Source: Myroides odoratus DSM 2801
GTDB taxonomy: Bacteria > Bacteroidota > Bacteroidia > Flavobacteriales > Flavobacteriaceae
Direction of reading: 5' to 3'
DNA length: 64,000 bases
NCBI RefSeq assembly: GCF_000243275.1
Contig: NZ_CM001437.1
Span: 1,266,676 to 1,330,675, forward strand
A program made the position numbers and the translations under genes. Shown here piece by piece: positions 8,167 through 17,016 of the stretch (position 1 is its first letter; each line of letters begins with the position of its first letter). The notes under the pieces are model-generated. The model searched no databases and was not told the origin of the DNA. It was given only the letters and a program-made list of their open reading frames with translations.

Positions 8167-9393
8167 TTAATGTACAATTCCGTTTTTAAAACTTGCCTCA
8201 GCATCGCGTATAAAGTCTATGGTAGAATTGTTCGTGTCTTTGTACATATTCTTTCCATTCTCCATTTCCCCTACTACTTTACGACGAATTGTTTTGCCAA
8301 AACGACTAGGATCAGACTCAATCTTACCACAACCTGTCCAACCACTATCGATAGAAGCATCTAAAGTATTGTGTATCCATTTTTCAGTAATAGCCGAATT
8401 TACTCCATCTAAGATCCACGTATTTGGTATTTTTAAAGTTTTCTTTTTAGTAATATTTCCGGCTTTATTTAAATACTCATACTCATACATATAATCTGCA
8501 ATCCAATTGTCTACTGTTACCCCTTCAGGGAAACGAGCAATTGCATAACTTTCTGCTCCTTGGCTATGTAAGAAAAACATATTGAAATTCATTTTCGTAT
8601 AGATAACTACAGCATTGGGAACTGCAGGATTGTCTACTTGTCCTAAATGTGGATTATCTAAATTTGGAAATTCATAATCTGCTCCAGTCAAATCAAAAGC
8701 AGGGATGTTCGGTTGCTTGTGGTTTTGAGCAATATCAGCAATCACAATAAAATCTCCTGGTTGCACCTCTTTCGAGTATTCTTCAGGAATCATCAATACC
8801 GCTTGCACAGCAAATGCTTCACTCTTAATATCAGGTGTAACATTGTGATTCAATGTGGTATTAAATTCTGATTGACAAATTAATAATCCACCTGTTTTTA
8901 AAACTTTATCTGTATTGTTGGTCAATTTAAAATAACGTCCATTATTGTATGGTTTTCCTTCTACTGTTTTTACTCCAGTAAAAAATACTTCTTCAATAAT
9001 AAAGTCTTCACTAAACGCTTTAATAATTAAATCAATAGCAAGCGTTTGCTCATTTTGCACCAAGTCAACAGCTGTATTTCCTCCAACCTCAACTTCTTCT
9101 CCATTTTTCAATACTACTTTTCCATTCACTGAAATTTTGTATGATCCTTTATCTAAAACAATAGAAGTTGTTGGTGCTGTGATTATTTTATCTCCTTTTG
9201 TTCCAGAGTTCGTTTCTAAAAATTCGATGGTTAATCCTGGTACGGATTCAATATCCACTCCCTGAAATGAGATATTCAACGTACTTTTTTGTTGCTGTGT
9301 ATTTTCACTGCTACTATCATCACTACTACATGCTGTTGTAACAAATGTTAAGCTCAACATAGCTAAACACAGGGTAAGTAAACTTTTCTTCAT
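8167..9393 (-). CDS. DUF4876-type surface lipoprotein
   Basis: This 408-aa protein has a lipoprotein signal (MKKSLLTLCLAML...TTACSSDDSS). The lipobox cysteine at about 22 is followed by Ser/Asp, a pattern that in Bacteroidota favours surface export. Residues 40-120 look like a small beta-domain (NISFQGVDIESVPG). The rest has the layout of DUF4876 proteins, with EEVFFTGVKTVEGKPYNNGRY and GDFIVIADIAQNH. It lies 13 bp after the TonB receptor gene, as SusD-like partners do, although it is not SusD-related. It may help the receptor capture substrate; the ligand is unknown. Confidence 0.75.
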   Translation of the reverse strand: MKKSLLTLCLAMLSLTFVTTACSSDDSSSENTQQQKSTLNISFQGVDIESVPGLTIEFLETNSGTKGDKIITAPTTSIVLDKGSYKISVNGKVVLKNGEEVEVGGNTAVDLVQNEQTLAIDLIIKAFSEDFIIEEVFFTGVKTVEGKPYNNGRYFKLTNNTDKVLKTGGLLICQSEFNTTLNHNVTPDIKSEAFAVQAVLMIPEEYSKEVQPGDFIVIADIAQNHKQPNIPAFDLTGADYEFPNLDNPHLGQVDNPAVPNAVVIYTKMNFNMFFLHSQGAESYAIARFPEGVTVDNWIADYMYEYEYLNKAGNITKKKTLKIPNTWILDGVNSAITEKWIHNTLDASIDSGWTGCGKIESDPSRFGKTIRRKVVGEMENGKNMYKDTNNSTIDFIRDAEASFKNGIVH

Positions 9394-9406
9394 TTTGATG
9401 TATGTA

Positions 9407-12148
9407 TTAAAAATTATATGTAAGTTCCATTCCGAAATATGGGTTTGTCGTATTTTTTCGATATATTTTAGTCTTATTAAAGGTATAAGGACTCATATAA
9501 GCATAAAGCTTATTGACAAATAAAGAAGCTTTGATTTCTTTATAGATTCGCTTGGATACTTTTAAATTCACTTGAAGGTCAAAAGTGTAATGCCTATTCA
9601 AATTATCCGTAGAAGATACATTGCGCACCAACCATTGTAAATAAGCATCCTTTCGATCTGCATCTGTAAATTCATGGATGACTCCATCGACTCCAAAATA
9701 GCTCGTGGGCTGATCTTGCTTCCATTCTCTCGTATCATCCTTAAACAACACCCCTTGAAAAGAAGCTGAAATATTCATATCTAGCGCTGGAAGATAGGTA
9801 TCGACAACCAGGTTGTAATTCATCCCACTTATCTTATTCCCATCTGCATTTTTGTAAATACCGATAAGCGCATAGTCTTGTCCAGCCAATGAAGTACTTG
9901 GTTTTTCTTGAACTGGAATTGTATTGGTATATAGCGTTTCAAACCAAGCGCCACTAAGCGTAAATCGAGTGTTAATCCCTTCAAATCTAGGAGAAGCATA
10001 ACCAAATTCGATTCCTCTTTTATAGGTACTACTTCCATTTTCTCTTCGACCATTCTTTTGAAGTACTTTTCGTTCCTCATAAGGAAGATTTTCAATCTTT
10101 GGTTTCTCTGTCAAATGTTCTAAATCAATCCCTGAAGTATCATAGCGCTTATAACTATAGGCCTTGTATTCACTTACACTTCTAAACCCATTGGGCATTT
10201 TTTCGTCAAAATAGTTGATAAAAAATTCGTGCTTCGCATAACTAAGATCTAATCGAATTTCCTTTTTGGTATTTTTTGCTGCCACTAATTGATAGTTAGT
10301 CAAATCGTCCACATAGGTCATATAATTGACCGCTTGATACGCTGTATTCTCAGGTTTAAAATTCAATTGCGTAAAATCATTATATGTTTTATCTGGGTAC
10401 AGCATTAAACCTGTAGGCAGTTTATACAACTCTCCATATCCTAAGGTTACATCTGCTTTCAATATATGCTCTCCTAGTGCAACTTTAGGTAATCCCCATT
10501 GCAGCATAAAACGAGGTTCGAAATAAACTTTCTTGCTCAAATCAAAGTTGTGATTTAGTCCCAACATTTTTGAAACACGAAGCCCACCATACAATCCAAA
10601 ATTGTTTTCTCCTAAAGACCAACTCACTCTATCCCCAGCAAAAAAAGCAATATTTTGATAGGCTGGGATATCCTTATAAGCACGAGGTCTTGTAGGCGAT
10701 TTCGTTGAAGGAGGAGTCAATAAATCATACATTTCTCCTCGTCCATAATTATGAGAATATTTATAATCTACTCCCAATTCAAGGTTATGCTTCAAGATAC
10801 CTGATTGGAATTCCAAAGCAGTTTCTAGTTTTCCGTTTATATTCAGCGGGCGTCCTTCTGTTTTGGTATGCGATACAAAACTTAAGTCGGGAAAAAATCC
10901 ATCATTTACCCCTTCTTCTGTGGCAATCGATACAGCAGTAGGGCCATTATATTGTACAAAAACACTTTGTTTGATATCTTCAATTCCTTGATTTACATTC
11001 GTAGTTAGTTTAATATGCTTAAACAACCCACCTGGTTGAAATTTATAATCGAAATTATTGGAAAAGCTAATTTTTTGACGGCGATTTTGATACGAATCTG
11101 TTGCTAAATAGTCTGTATCTGGGTCTACTTTTACATCATCTATATTGATGCTATAATCTAAATTAGAACGCCATTCCACTGTATTTCCAAACCATTCGAA
11201 CGTTTTCTTTGATCGAATAGATCCATTAACACGTTTGTATGTTTCATAAACATCTCTTGGATCAGATAAGGCATCCAAATAATCTAAACTCGCATTTAAA
11301 CTCCAGGTTGGTGTGACTGTAAATCCTTTCGCTATATAGTAGGATTTACTGAACTCATCTGCCTTAACTCGAGCTTGCCATTTTGTATAACCACTTTTTC
11401 GGTGAATCAAAACTAAACCAGACGTTAAATCTCCATAACTTACTGTTGGAATACCACGTATAATTTCTACGCTTTCAATATCATTGGTTGATAGCATACG
11501 CATATCCATCCCATATCCATTCGTACTTCTTGAACTGGCCCCACTCTGGTTATCTTTTACCGCTTGTAGCATATCCATATTGGAGTTAAGTACGTTGCCA
11601 TCCATGACAAACTGTACCCCTAAAGCGCTTGTAGCATACCCTGAAATACTTGGGCCAAATTCACGAATACGGATAACATTCGTTTTGGTTAAATTTGGTG
11701 TCTTAGCCAATCCTCCTGGTAATAACTCCATTAAATCAGCAAAGCTAGAAGGCTGTAAATGCTCCATGGCCTTTCGATTAATCACCGATGTAGAAGAAAG
11801 TCCTTTGCCTTCTTCTGCAGTTATAATTACTTCTTGCAATTCCTTGACTAGAGGGGTAAGAACTACACCAATCATCTGTTTTGTTCGTAAGTCTTTCGTG
11901 TATTGATGACTATGGTAACCAATATGAAAATACTGGATTTGATACTGCTCCGGTACAACCTGAAAGTAGGCAATCCCCTTTTCATCCGTTAAACCAATAT
12001 AATTGTGTAGATTATTTTTGATGGAAACTGTTACTTCAGCAATTCCTTGTTGTTGTTCATCTGTAACAGTAACTTGAACCTCAACTGAATTTTGTGCTAA
12101 AACAATCGTTGTAAAACAAAAAAAGAAAATAATTAAGTTTGCTTTCAT
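9407..12148 (-). CDS. TonB-dependent outer-membrane receptor
   Basis: A receptor of about 913 aa that imports an unidentified ligand through the outer membrane using TonB energy. Features are a signal peptide (MKANLIIFFFCFTTIVLAQ), a carboxypeptidase-regulatory-like domain (about 20-105, VEVQVTVTDEQQQGIAEVTV), a TonB box/plug region (EVIITAEEGKGLSSTSVINR, MLSTNDIESVEIIRGIPTVS) and a barrel ending FGMELTYNF. I chose ATG 12148 because it gives the cleanest signal peptide; in-frame ATGs at 12169 and 12178 remain possible. The TTG at 12208 lies inside the -7 box and is excluded. First gene of the operon with DUF4876, DUF6850 and the peroxidase. Linkage to a haem protein suggests iron or haem, but this is not proven. 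Confidence 0.9.
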   Translation of the reverse strand: MKANLIIFFFCFTTIVLAQNSVEVQVTVTDEQQQGIAEVTVSIKNNLHNYIGLTDEKGIAYFQVVPEQYQIQYFHIGYHSHQYTKDLRTKQMIGVVLTPLVKELQEVIITAEEGKGLSSTSVINRKAMEHLQPSSFADLMELLPGGLAKTPNLTKTNVIRIREFGPSISGYATSALGVQFVMDGNVLNSNMDMLQAVKDNQSGASSRSTNGYGMDMRMLSTNDIESVEIIRGIPTVSYGDLTSGLVLIHRKSGYTKWQARVKADEFSKSYYIAKGFTVTPTWSLNASLDYLDALSDPRDVYETYKRVNGSIRSKKTFEWFGNTVEWRSNLDYSINIDDVKVDPDTDYLATDSYQNRRQKISFSNNFDYKFQPGGLFKHIKLTTNVNQGIEDIKQSVFVQYNGPTAVSIATEEGVNDGFFPDLSFVSHTKTEGRPLNINGKLETALEFQSGILKHNLELGVDYKYSHNYGRGEMYDLLTPPSTKSPTRPRAYKDIPAYQNIAFFAGDRVSWSLGENNFGLYGGLRVSKMLGLNHNFDLSKKVYFEPRFMLQWGLPKVALGEHILKADVTLGYGELYKLPTGLMLYPDKTYNDFTQLNFKPENTAYQAVNYMTYVDDLTNYQLVAAKNTKKEIRLDLSYAKHEFFINYFDEKMPNGFRSVSEYKAYSYKRYDTSGIDLEHLTEKPKIENLPYEERKVLQKNGRRENGSSTYKRGIEFGYASPRFEGINTRFTLSGAWFETLYTNTIPVQEKPSTSLAGQDYALIGIYKNADGNKISGMNYNLVVDTYLPALDMNISASFQGVLFKDDTREWKQDQPTSYFGVDGVIHEFTDADRKDAYLQWLVRNVSSTDNLNRHYTFDLQVNLKVSKRIYKEIKASLFVNKLYAYMSPYTFNKTKIYRKNTTNPYFGMELTYNF

Positions 12149-12205
12149 GAATGTAAAGCGCTTATTCATACTATGCATCACCAAGTGATTTAAACTTTTG
12201 TTATG

Positions 12206-12236
12206 CAAATGTATTTTGTATTCACCTCTCAGCCAA
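12206..12236 (-). promoter_or_regulatory. Promoter of the TonB receptor-peroxidase operon
   Basis: On the minus strand TTG at 12236-12234, a 20-nt spacer and TACATTTG at 12213-12206. Transcription should start near 12200. No obvious operator was seen; the following 300 bp up to the GlxA promoter are AT-rich and featureless to me. Confidence 0.65.
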
Positions 12237-12579
12237 CTTATTTAGACTAAATCGAAACAACAAAATGTTAATTTCTAAAATCCTACTAAATTCCAAAAAA
12301 TCAAACTCATTTTCACAACAACTTTATTAAAATAATAGCGTACTATTTTTTATATCTAAAAACAGTAAAATAGAAAAAAAGTACAAAATGTATATTTCTT
12401 AAATTCTACCCTCCTTTTTTTTACTTTTACAAAAAAAGAACCTTTATTTTATCAAAAATCAACCACTTTTCGTCTTTTTCACGTCCTTTTGCTATGTCTT
12501 TTACTCGCTTATTTTACCCTTTTTAGTAAACTGGCAGAAAAAGCATGTTTACTGTCCTTTATACCTCAACTGCTCTTTT
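12237..12579. other. AT-rich divergent intergenic region
   Basis: About 340 bp between the leftward TonB-receptor promoter and the rightward GlxA-type regulator promoter. It is rich in A/T runs with no open frame, terminator or clear repeat. It is the likely place for regulatory sites of both genes, but none could be assigned. Confidence 0.4.
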
Positions 12580-12587
12580 TATCTTTG
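12580..12587 (+). promoter_or_regulatory. -7 box TATCTTTG of the GlxA-type regulator
   Basis: TATCTTTG at 12580-12587 lies 20 bp before the ATG at 12608. No TTG stands at the ideal -33 distance, so the promoter may be weak or activated. Confidence 0.5.
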
Positions 12588-12607
12588 TATCAGCAATTTA
12601 AAATAAG

Positions 12608-13615
12608 ATGGACGCAATACTACACCATATTGGCTTTTTACTTCTACCGCAAACCCAGCTAATGGATTTTGCTGGTCCAAGTGACGTATTTCACACAGCC
12701 AATCAAGTAGCCACGACTCATTTAAATTCGACTGGAGAACAGTATCAAATTCATTTGATTTCGAGTACAAGGGAGCTAAAAATAAAGACTAGTGCAGGTA
12801 TTGAAGTACAGTGTGATTATACGATTTACGACCACAACATTCCCTTAGACACCTTATTACTAACAGGGTCTAAATCGGATCTTTCACAAACGTATGATCC
12901 TGCCTTATTACATTGGATTAAGGGGATTTATCCAACCTTACAAAGGATAGGATCGATTTGTATTGGTGCTTTTTTATTCGCTCAAACAGGGCTGCTGTAT
13001 AATAAAAAAGCAACCACTCATTGGCAATTTGCTTCTGCATTCCGACAGCTATATCCCACAGTGAAACTCGATTATCATCAAATTTATACCAAGGACGGCA
13101 ATAGGTACACTTCAGGAGGAATTACCTCTGGCATTGACTTAGCCTTGGCTTTAGTAGAAGAAGATCACGGTCAGCTCGTTGCTGCTGATGTATCTCGTTA
13201 TTTAGTTGTTCAATTAAAACGCAATAATCCACAAACCACATACAGTACACTTCTTCCGCTGAATAGTGAACTAACACCTTTGGTTCTAAAAGTAAAACAG
13301 TATATCACAGCACATTTCAAAACGCAAGGCATTCGTCAAGTGGAAATAGCTGAGTTTGTTTGTATGAGTGAACGAAACTTTGCTCGGGTTTTCAAAAAGG
13401 AAGCAGGTATGACAGCAGGTATGTTTTACGATCGTTTGCGCATTGAATACGCAAAAAGGCTTCTTGAATCTAGTGATTTATCTATTGCGACAATAGCCGA
13501 GATCTCCGGGTTTTCTTCCGATACTATTTTCCGCAAAGCGTTCATCAAATTAGTACAAGCACCCCCAACCCAATACAGGACTAATTTCCAATCAACGGGA
13601 ATTAACAACGCATAA
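12608..13615 (+). CDS. GlxA-type regulator: DJ-1/PfpI domain plus AraC HTH
   Basis: This 335-aa regulator has an N-terminal DJ-1/PfpI-like glutamine amidotransferase fold (about 5-190): FLLLPQTQLMDFAGPSDVF, then SICIGAFLFAQTGLL with the nucleophile-elbow cysteine, then TSGGITSGIDLALALVEE. The C-terminal AraC helix-turn-helix (about 230-330) shows VEIAEFVCMSERNFARVFKK and ISGFSSDTIFRKAF. In this family the DJ-1 domain senses rather than catalyses. The neighbouring stand-alone DJ-1 protein resembles its N-terminal half, so this regulator may control that gene. Confidence 0.9.
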   Translation: MDAILHHIGFLLLPQTQLMDFAGPSDVFHTANQVATTHLNSTGEQYQIHLISSTRELKIKTSAGIEVQCDYTIYDHNIPLDTLLLTGSKSDLSQTYDPALLHWIKGIYPTLQRIGSICIGAFLFAQTGLLYNKKATTHWQFASAFRQLYPTVKLDYHQIYTKDGNRYTSGGITSGIDLALALVEEDHGQLVAADVSRYLVVQLKRNNPQTTYSTLLPLNSELTPLVLKVKQYITAHFKTQGIRQVEIAEFVCMSERNFARVFKKEAGMTAGMFYDRLRIEYAKRLLESSDLSIATIAEISGFSSDTIFRKAFIKLVQAPPTQYRTNFQSTGINNA

Positions 13616-13700
13616 AAACAATTTAATTCATTCTATAACGTGCAATACAGCTATCGAAAAAAATTTCGATTACACCTTTATTGCCTAAAATTAACAGCCT

Positions 13701-14315
13701 ATGACACCTCAAAACCAGCCTTTACATGTTGCTTTTCTTATTTATGATCAAGTCGAAGTATTAGATCTTAATGGTCCATTAGATGTATTTGTCAAAGCCA
13801 ATGTATTAAAACCAAACACCTATGTTCCATATTTAGTTTCAGCTAGTAAAACCCTTGTAAACACGGAGAGCAACATCATGCAAATTATGCCACAATACAG
13901 TTTTGCCGATTGCCCAAAACCAGACATTTTGGTAGTACCTGGTGCCAATCCTGATATTGTTCTCGCTTATTTACAAGACGAACAATTTCAGCAAACATAT
14001 ACTGCGTGGATTACAGCACAACACCAACAAGGAGCGCTATTATTTACAGTTTGTACAGGTAGTTTACTCTTAAGTAATACTCCTCTTTTTGATGGCTTAT
14101 CCATCACGACACACTTTTTGGGATTGGATATGTTACAAGAACGCTGCCCAAAAGCGCAAGTTAAACGAGGAGTTCGTTTTGTAGATCAAGATCGAGTACT
14201 GACCACCGCAGGAATTACCGCAGGAATTGATGGAGCCTTATATCTGGTGAGCAAACACCTTGATGCAGCAATTAGCCAAACCATTCAGCAACTTTTCGAG
14301 TATCCTAAAGCTTAA
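13701..14315 (+). CDS. DJ-1/PfpI family protein
   Basis: This 204-aa cytosolic protein consists of one DJ-1/PfpI domain. It shows AFLIYDQVEVLDLNGPLDVF at the N-terminus, VVPGANPDIV, the nucleophile elbow FTVCTGSLLLSN with its cysteine, and TTAGITAGIDGALYLVSKH. The domain order matches the sensor half of the regulator encoded 85 bp upstream, so the two probably arose by duplication or fission. Members of this subgroup include isonitrile hydratases and proteins without known activity; the reaction here is unknown. It ends at a terminator at 14324. Confidence 0.88.
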   Translation: MTPQNQPLHVAFLIYDQVEVLDLNGPLDVFVKANVLKPNTYVPYLVSASKTLVNTESNIMQIMPQYSFADCPKPDILVVPGANPDIVLAYLQDEQFQQTYTAWITAQHQQGALLFTVCTGSLLLSNTPLFDGLSITTHFLGLDMLQERCPKAQVKRGVRFVDQDRVLTTAGITAGIDGALYLVSKHLDAAISQTIQQLFEYPKA

Positions 14316-14323
14316 ACAAGACA

Positions 14324-14357
14324 TAGCAAGTAGCTGTAAAAGTCACTTGCTATTTTC
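14324..14357 (+). terminator. Rho-independent terminator after the DJ-1 gene
   Basis: The stem TAGCAAGT / ACTTGCTA closes a partly paired loop and is followed by TTTTCTT. Confidence 0.7.
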
Positions 14358-14443
14358 TTATAAAAAATTGGTACCTCCTCTTTTTCTATTTCTATTAATA
14401 CTTGATATTTGCCTTTTACTCGTATACAACTAAATGTACACCT

Positions 14444-14968
14444 ATGTCCGTTCATGCTATCTTAAACAACAAAGCATATAAAGCCAAAGAAAAAACACAA
14501 CGCTTGTCTGATGGTCTTTTAAATAATACGCTACACTTGTCCGATTTTATCGCGGAAATACAGCTTGTCAAAGACCCTGCAAAAGCCACTTGCATTGAAG
14601 CTTTAGCTCATGTAGCAGAAAAGAATCCTCTGCTTATAACCGAAGAAGCTTTGGTACTACTCATTGACTGCTTATCAAGTAAAGCAGCACGAGTAAAATG
14701 GGAATCAGCCCGAGCGATTGGTTATACCATTTCCAGCTATCCTAATCAAGTAAATTATGCCCTACCACAGCTCATAGCAAATATGAATGATGAAGGTACG
14801 GTTGTCCGATGGAGCATTGCTTTTGCTTTGGGGGAAATTCTAAAAATGAATCCTCCATCCACTATTTCTTTGGTATCTTTACTCCAACAACAAATTGTAA
14901 AAGAAGAAAAGAAAAGCATTCAAAAAATATATCAGCAAGCACTCAAACAAGTAGCGTCAAGCTTTTAA
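14444..14968 (+). CDS. HEAT-repeat protein
   Basis: This 174-aa cytosolic protein starts at ATG 14444 (MSVHAILNNKAYKAKEK); the upstream TTG at 14402 looks like leader DNA. From about residue 50 it is built of helical repeats in HEAT style, such as KAARVKWESARAIGYTISSY and EGTVVRWSIAFALGEILKMN, about 37 residues apart. Such scaffolds bind proteins; the partner is unknown. It lies 10 bp before the DUF4241 gene, so the two are co-transcribed. Confidence 0.75.
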   Translation: MSVHAILNNKAYKAKEKTQRLSDGLLNNTLHLSDFIAEIQLVKDPAKATCIEALAHVAEKNPLLITEEALVLLIDCLSSKAARVKWESARAIGYTISSYPNQVNYALPQLIANMNDEGTVVRWSIAFALGEILKMNPPSTISLVSLLQQQIVKEEKKSIQKIYQQALKQVASSF

Positions 14969-14978
14969 TAAAACAACG

Positions 14979-15722
14979 ATGAAAACAGTACCCACACCAG
15001 AATGGCTCGCAACCTATGAGCAAAAGAAAGGTTTATTAGTCTCTCCAACGAATTTCAATCACTACTTTAGTGCTTCAGAGATCTGCAACAGAAAACTTTT
15101 TCACCTTTCACTTGGAGCTATTAACTTTCCAACAGGTCATATTCTTGTCCGCGACCCCTTGGTTTATTTGAAAGGTGATGAACAACCTTATTTTATTCCA
15201 GTCGCTGCGGGAAAACACCCACTTACAATTTTAGTAATGGAAGTAGATGAAGATCATTATCGCTATGTTGCTTTTCGAGTAAAGCTAACAGATCGACCAG
15301 CAGTTCAACATTTAGAAGCGTTATTGGGTCATGAAAATATTGACAATTTAAATGAAGGTGAATATTTTGGATTTAATGTAGATGCAGGATTGGCAACTAT
15401 TGTAGATGAAAAAACGAAAGATGCTTATTGCGCTTTTGAGCAGCAATGGTTAGCAGCCAACCCAGGAGGTAATATATACGATGATTATCTAGCTGCCGAA
15501 TTTAAAAAGAGCTATGAGAATCACCCCCAATACCAAAGACCAGGAGGAGATTGGATCAACTTTGAAATTCCTGGGACAGACTTAACGATTCCGATGATTC
15601 AAAGTGGTTACGGTGATGGGGCTTATCCTGTTTACTATGGTTATGATGAAAACAATGACGTTTGCGAAATCATCGTTCAATTTATCGATATTGAATTGAC
15701 GTTTGAAGACGAAGAAGCATAA
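14979..15722 (+). CDS. DUF4241 domain protein
   Basis: This 247-aa protein without signal or membrane segment resembles the DUF4241 family. It has an N-terminal part with GAINFPTGHILVRDPLVYL, a middle VMEVDEDHYRYVAFRVKLTD and a C-terminal GDGAYPVYYGYDENNDVCEI followed by VQFIDIEL. The function is unknown. Its partner gene is the HEAT-repeat gene 10 bp upstream, and the pair ends at a strong terminator directly behind the stop codon. Confidence 0.75.
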   Translation: MKTVPTPEWLATYEQKKGLLVSPTNFNHYFSASEICNRKLFHLSLGAINFPTGHILVRDPLVYLKGDEQPYFIPVAAGKHPLTILVMEVDEDHYRYVAFRVKLTDRPAVQHLEALLGHENIDNLNEGEYFGFNVDAGLATIVDEKTKDAYCAFEQQWLAANPGGNIYDDYLAAEFKKSYENHPQYQRPGGDWINFEIPGTDLTIPMIQSGYGDGAYPVYYGYDENNDVCEIIVQFIDIELTFEDEEA

Positions 15723-15749
15723 AAAAAGTCGCCTAATGGCGACTTTTTT
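15721..15749. terminator. Bidirectional terminator
   Basis: AAAAAAAGTCGCC / GGCGACTTTTTT around the 4-nt loop TAAT. It overlaps the stop codons of the converging DUF4241 and permease genes. Confidence 0.88.
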
Positions 15750-17016
15750 AATCATATCGAATAGCCTTTACGGGCGATATTTTTGTAATTAAATACGAAG
15801 GAATCAACAACACTAGCATAGCGATGACAATGACTCCTGCATTCAGTAATAGTACATCAGTCAAGCGAATCAAGACAGGTGCTTCTCGAACATAATAAGA
15901 CGTTGGATCTAGTTTGATAATTCCAGTATATTTTTGAAGGAAAAGCAATCCTAAACCGATGCCATTACCATATAGCAATCCTTTTCCAATAAGGTAAAAA
16001 GCATTGTATAAAAATATTTTTCTCACACTCCAATTTGTTGCTCCTAATGCTTTCAACATACCAATCATTTGGGTGCGTTCTAAAATCAATACTAATAATG
16101 CTACAATCATATTAATTGACGCCACGGCAATCATAATAATGATGATGACTTTAATATTGAAATCAAACATATCCAACCATCCAAAAATATTCTCATACTT
16201 TTCTACGATGGTTTTGCTATCAACAGTTGAAGGTAAATTCAGGTAAATCTCACTTCCTTTTTCTTCAATCTCATCAAAATTCTTCAACAGCACTTCAAAA
16301 CCTCCTACTTCATTTTCAGTCCAACGATTTAAACGCTGTACATGGCGTAAATCACCTAAAATGATATTCTCATCAAACTGCTGTAATCCAGAATTATACA
16401 ATCCTACAATCTCAAATTGGCGAATATTAGGTACTTTATTTCCCCAATCTTTCATAAAGTAGGTATTAACCTTATCCCCTAATTTGAATCCTAATCGATT
16501 GGCAACATAAGTAGACATTAAGATTTCATTGCTCATGCCTTCTTTGTCAAAAACAGGCAAACGACCTTGTTCGATGTATTCTGCAATTTCATCAAATTGA
16601 TACTCTGCCGTTACTCCTTTATATACAATTCCTTCAAAGGCATTTTCTGTGCGAATAATTCCTGCTTTAGAAGCGAAAGGCTGTACTTTGCTAACCCCAT
16701 CAATATTGTCAAATTGAGGATAAAACTTTTGATTTAATTCAATGGGTTTAAGCGTAATATCCGTTATATTAGAATCATATTTAGTAATTACAATATGACT
16801 GCTGAAAGCTGAAATTTTATCTCTAATTTTGTGTTTTAAACCTAAACCCGTAGCCACAGACACCAACATCATTATAATCCCTAACGCAATTGCTGTGATA
16901 GCGATTTTAATAATTGGCGCAGATACACTACTTTTATGGTTCTTTGTAGTTACTAAGCGTTTAGCTATAAAATATTCTAATTTCAACTTTGTTATGATAT
17001 CAAATTCAACAGTCAA
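15748..17016 (-). CDS. LolC/E-type ABC transporter permease (FtsX/MacB family)
   Basis: An inner-membrane protein of up to 422 aa in the layout of lipoprotein-releasing permeases: LEYFIAKRLV start, first membrane helix (about 35-60, IAITAIALGIIMMLVSVATG), a large periplasmic domain, then three helices near 285-310, 335-355 and 385-405 with the FtsX signature IGMLKALGATNWSVRKIF. It would help extract lipoproteins for the outer membrane; no ATPase gene is next to it. There is no good ATG. The candidates are TTG at 17016 and TTG at 16986, which starts exactly at KLEYFIAKR and fits family length better. With the first, the gene overlaps the divergent DUF1343 gene. Confidence 0.82.
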   Translation of the reverse strand: MTVEFDIITKLKLEYFIAKRLVTTKNHKSSVSAPIIKIAITAIALGIIMMLVSVATGLGLKHKIRDKISAFSSHIVITKYDSNITDITLKPIELNQKFYPQFDNIDGVSKVQPFASKAGIIRTENAFEGIVYKGVTAEYQFDEIAEYIEQGRLPVFDKEGMSNEILMSTYVANRLGFKLGDKVNTYFMKDWGNKVPNIRQFEIVGLYNSGLQQFDENIILGDLRHVQRLNRWTENEVGGFEVLLKNFDEIEEKGSEIYLNLPSTVDSKTIVEKYENIFGWLDMFDFNIKVIIIIMIAVASINMIVALLVLILERTQMIGMLKALGATNWSVRKIFLYNAFYLIGKGLLYGNGIGLGLLFLQKYTGIIKLDPTSYYVREAPVLIRLTDVLLLNAGVIVIAMLVLLIPSYLITKISPVKAIRYD

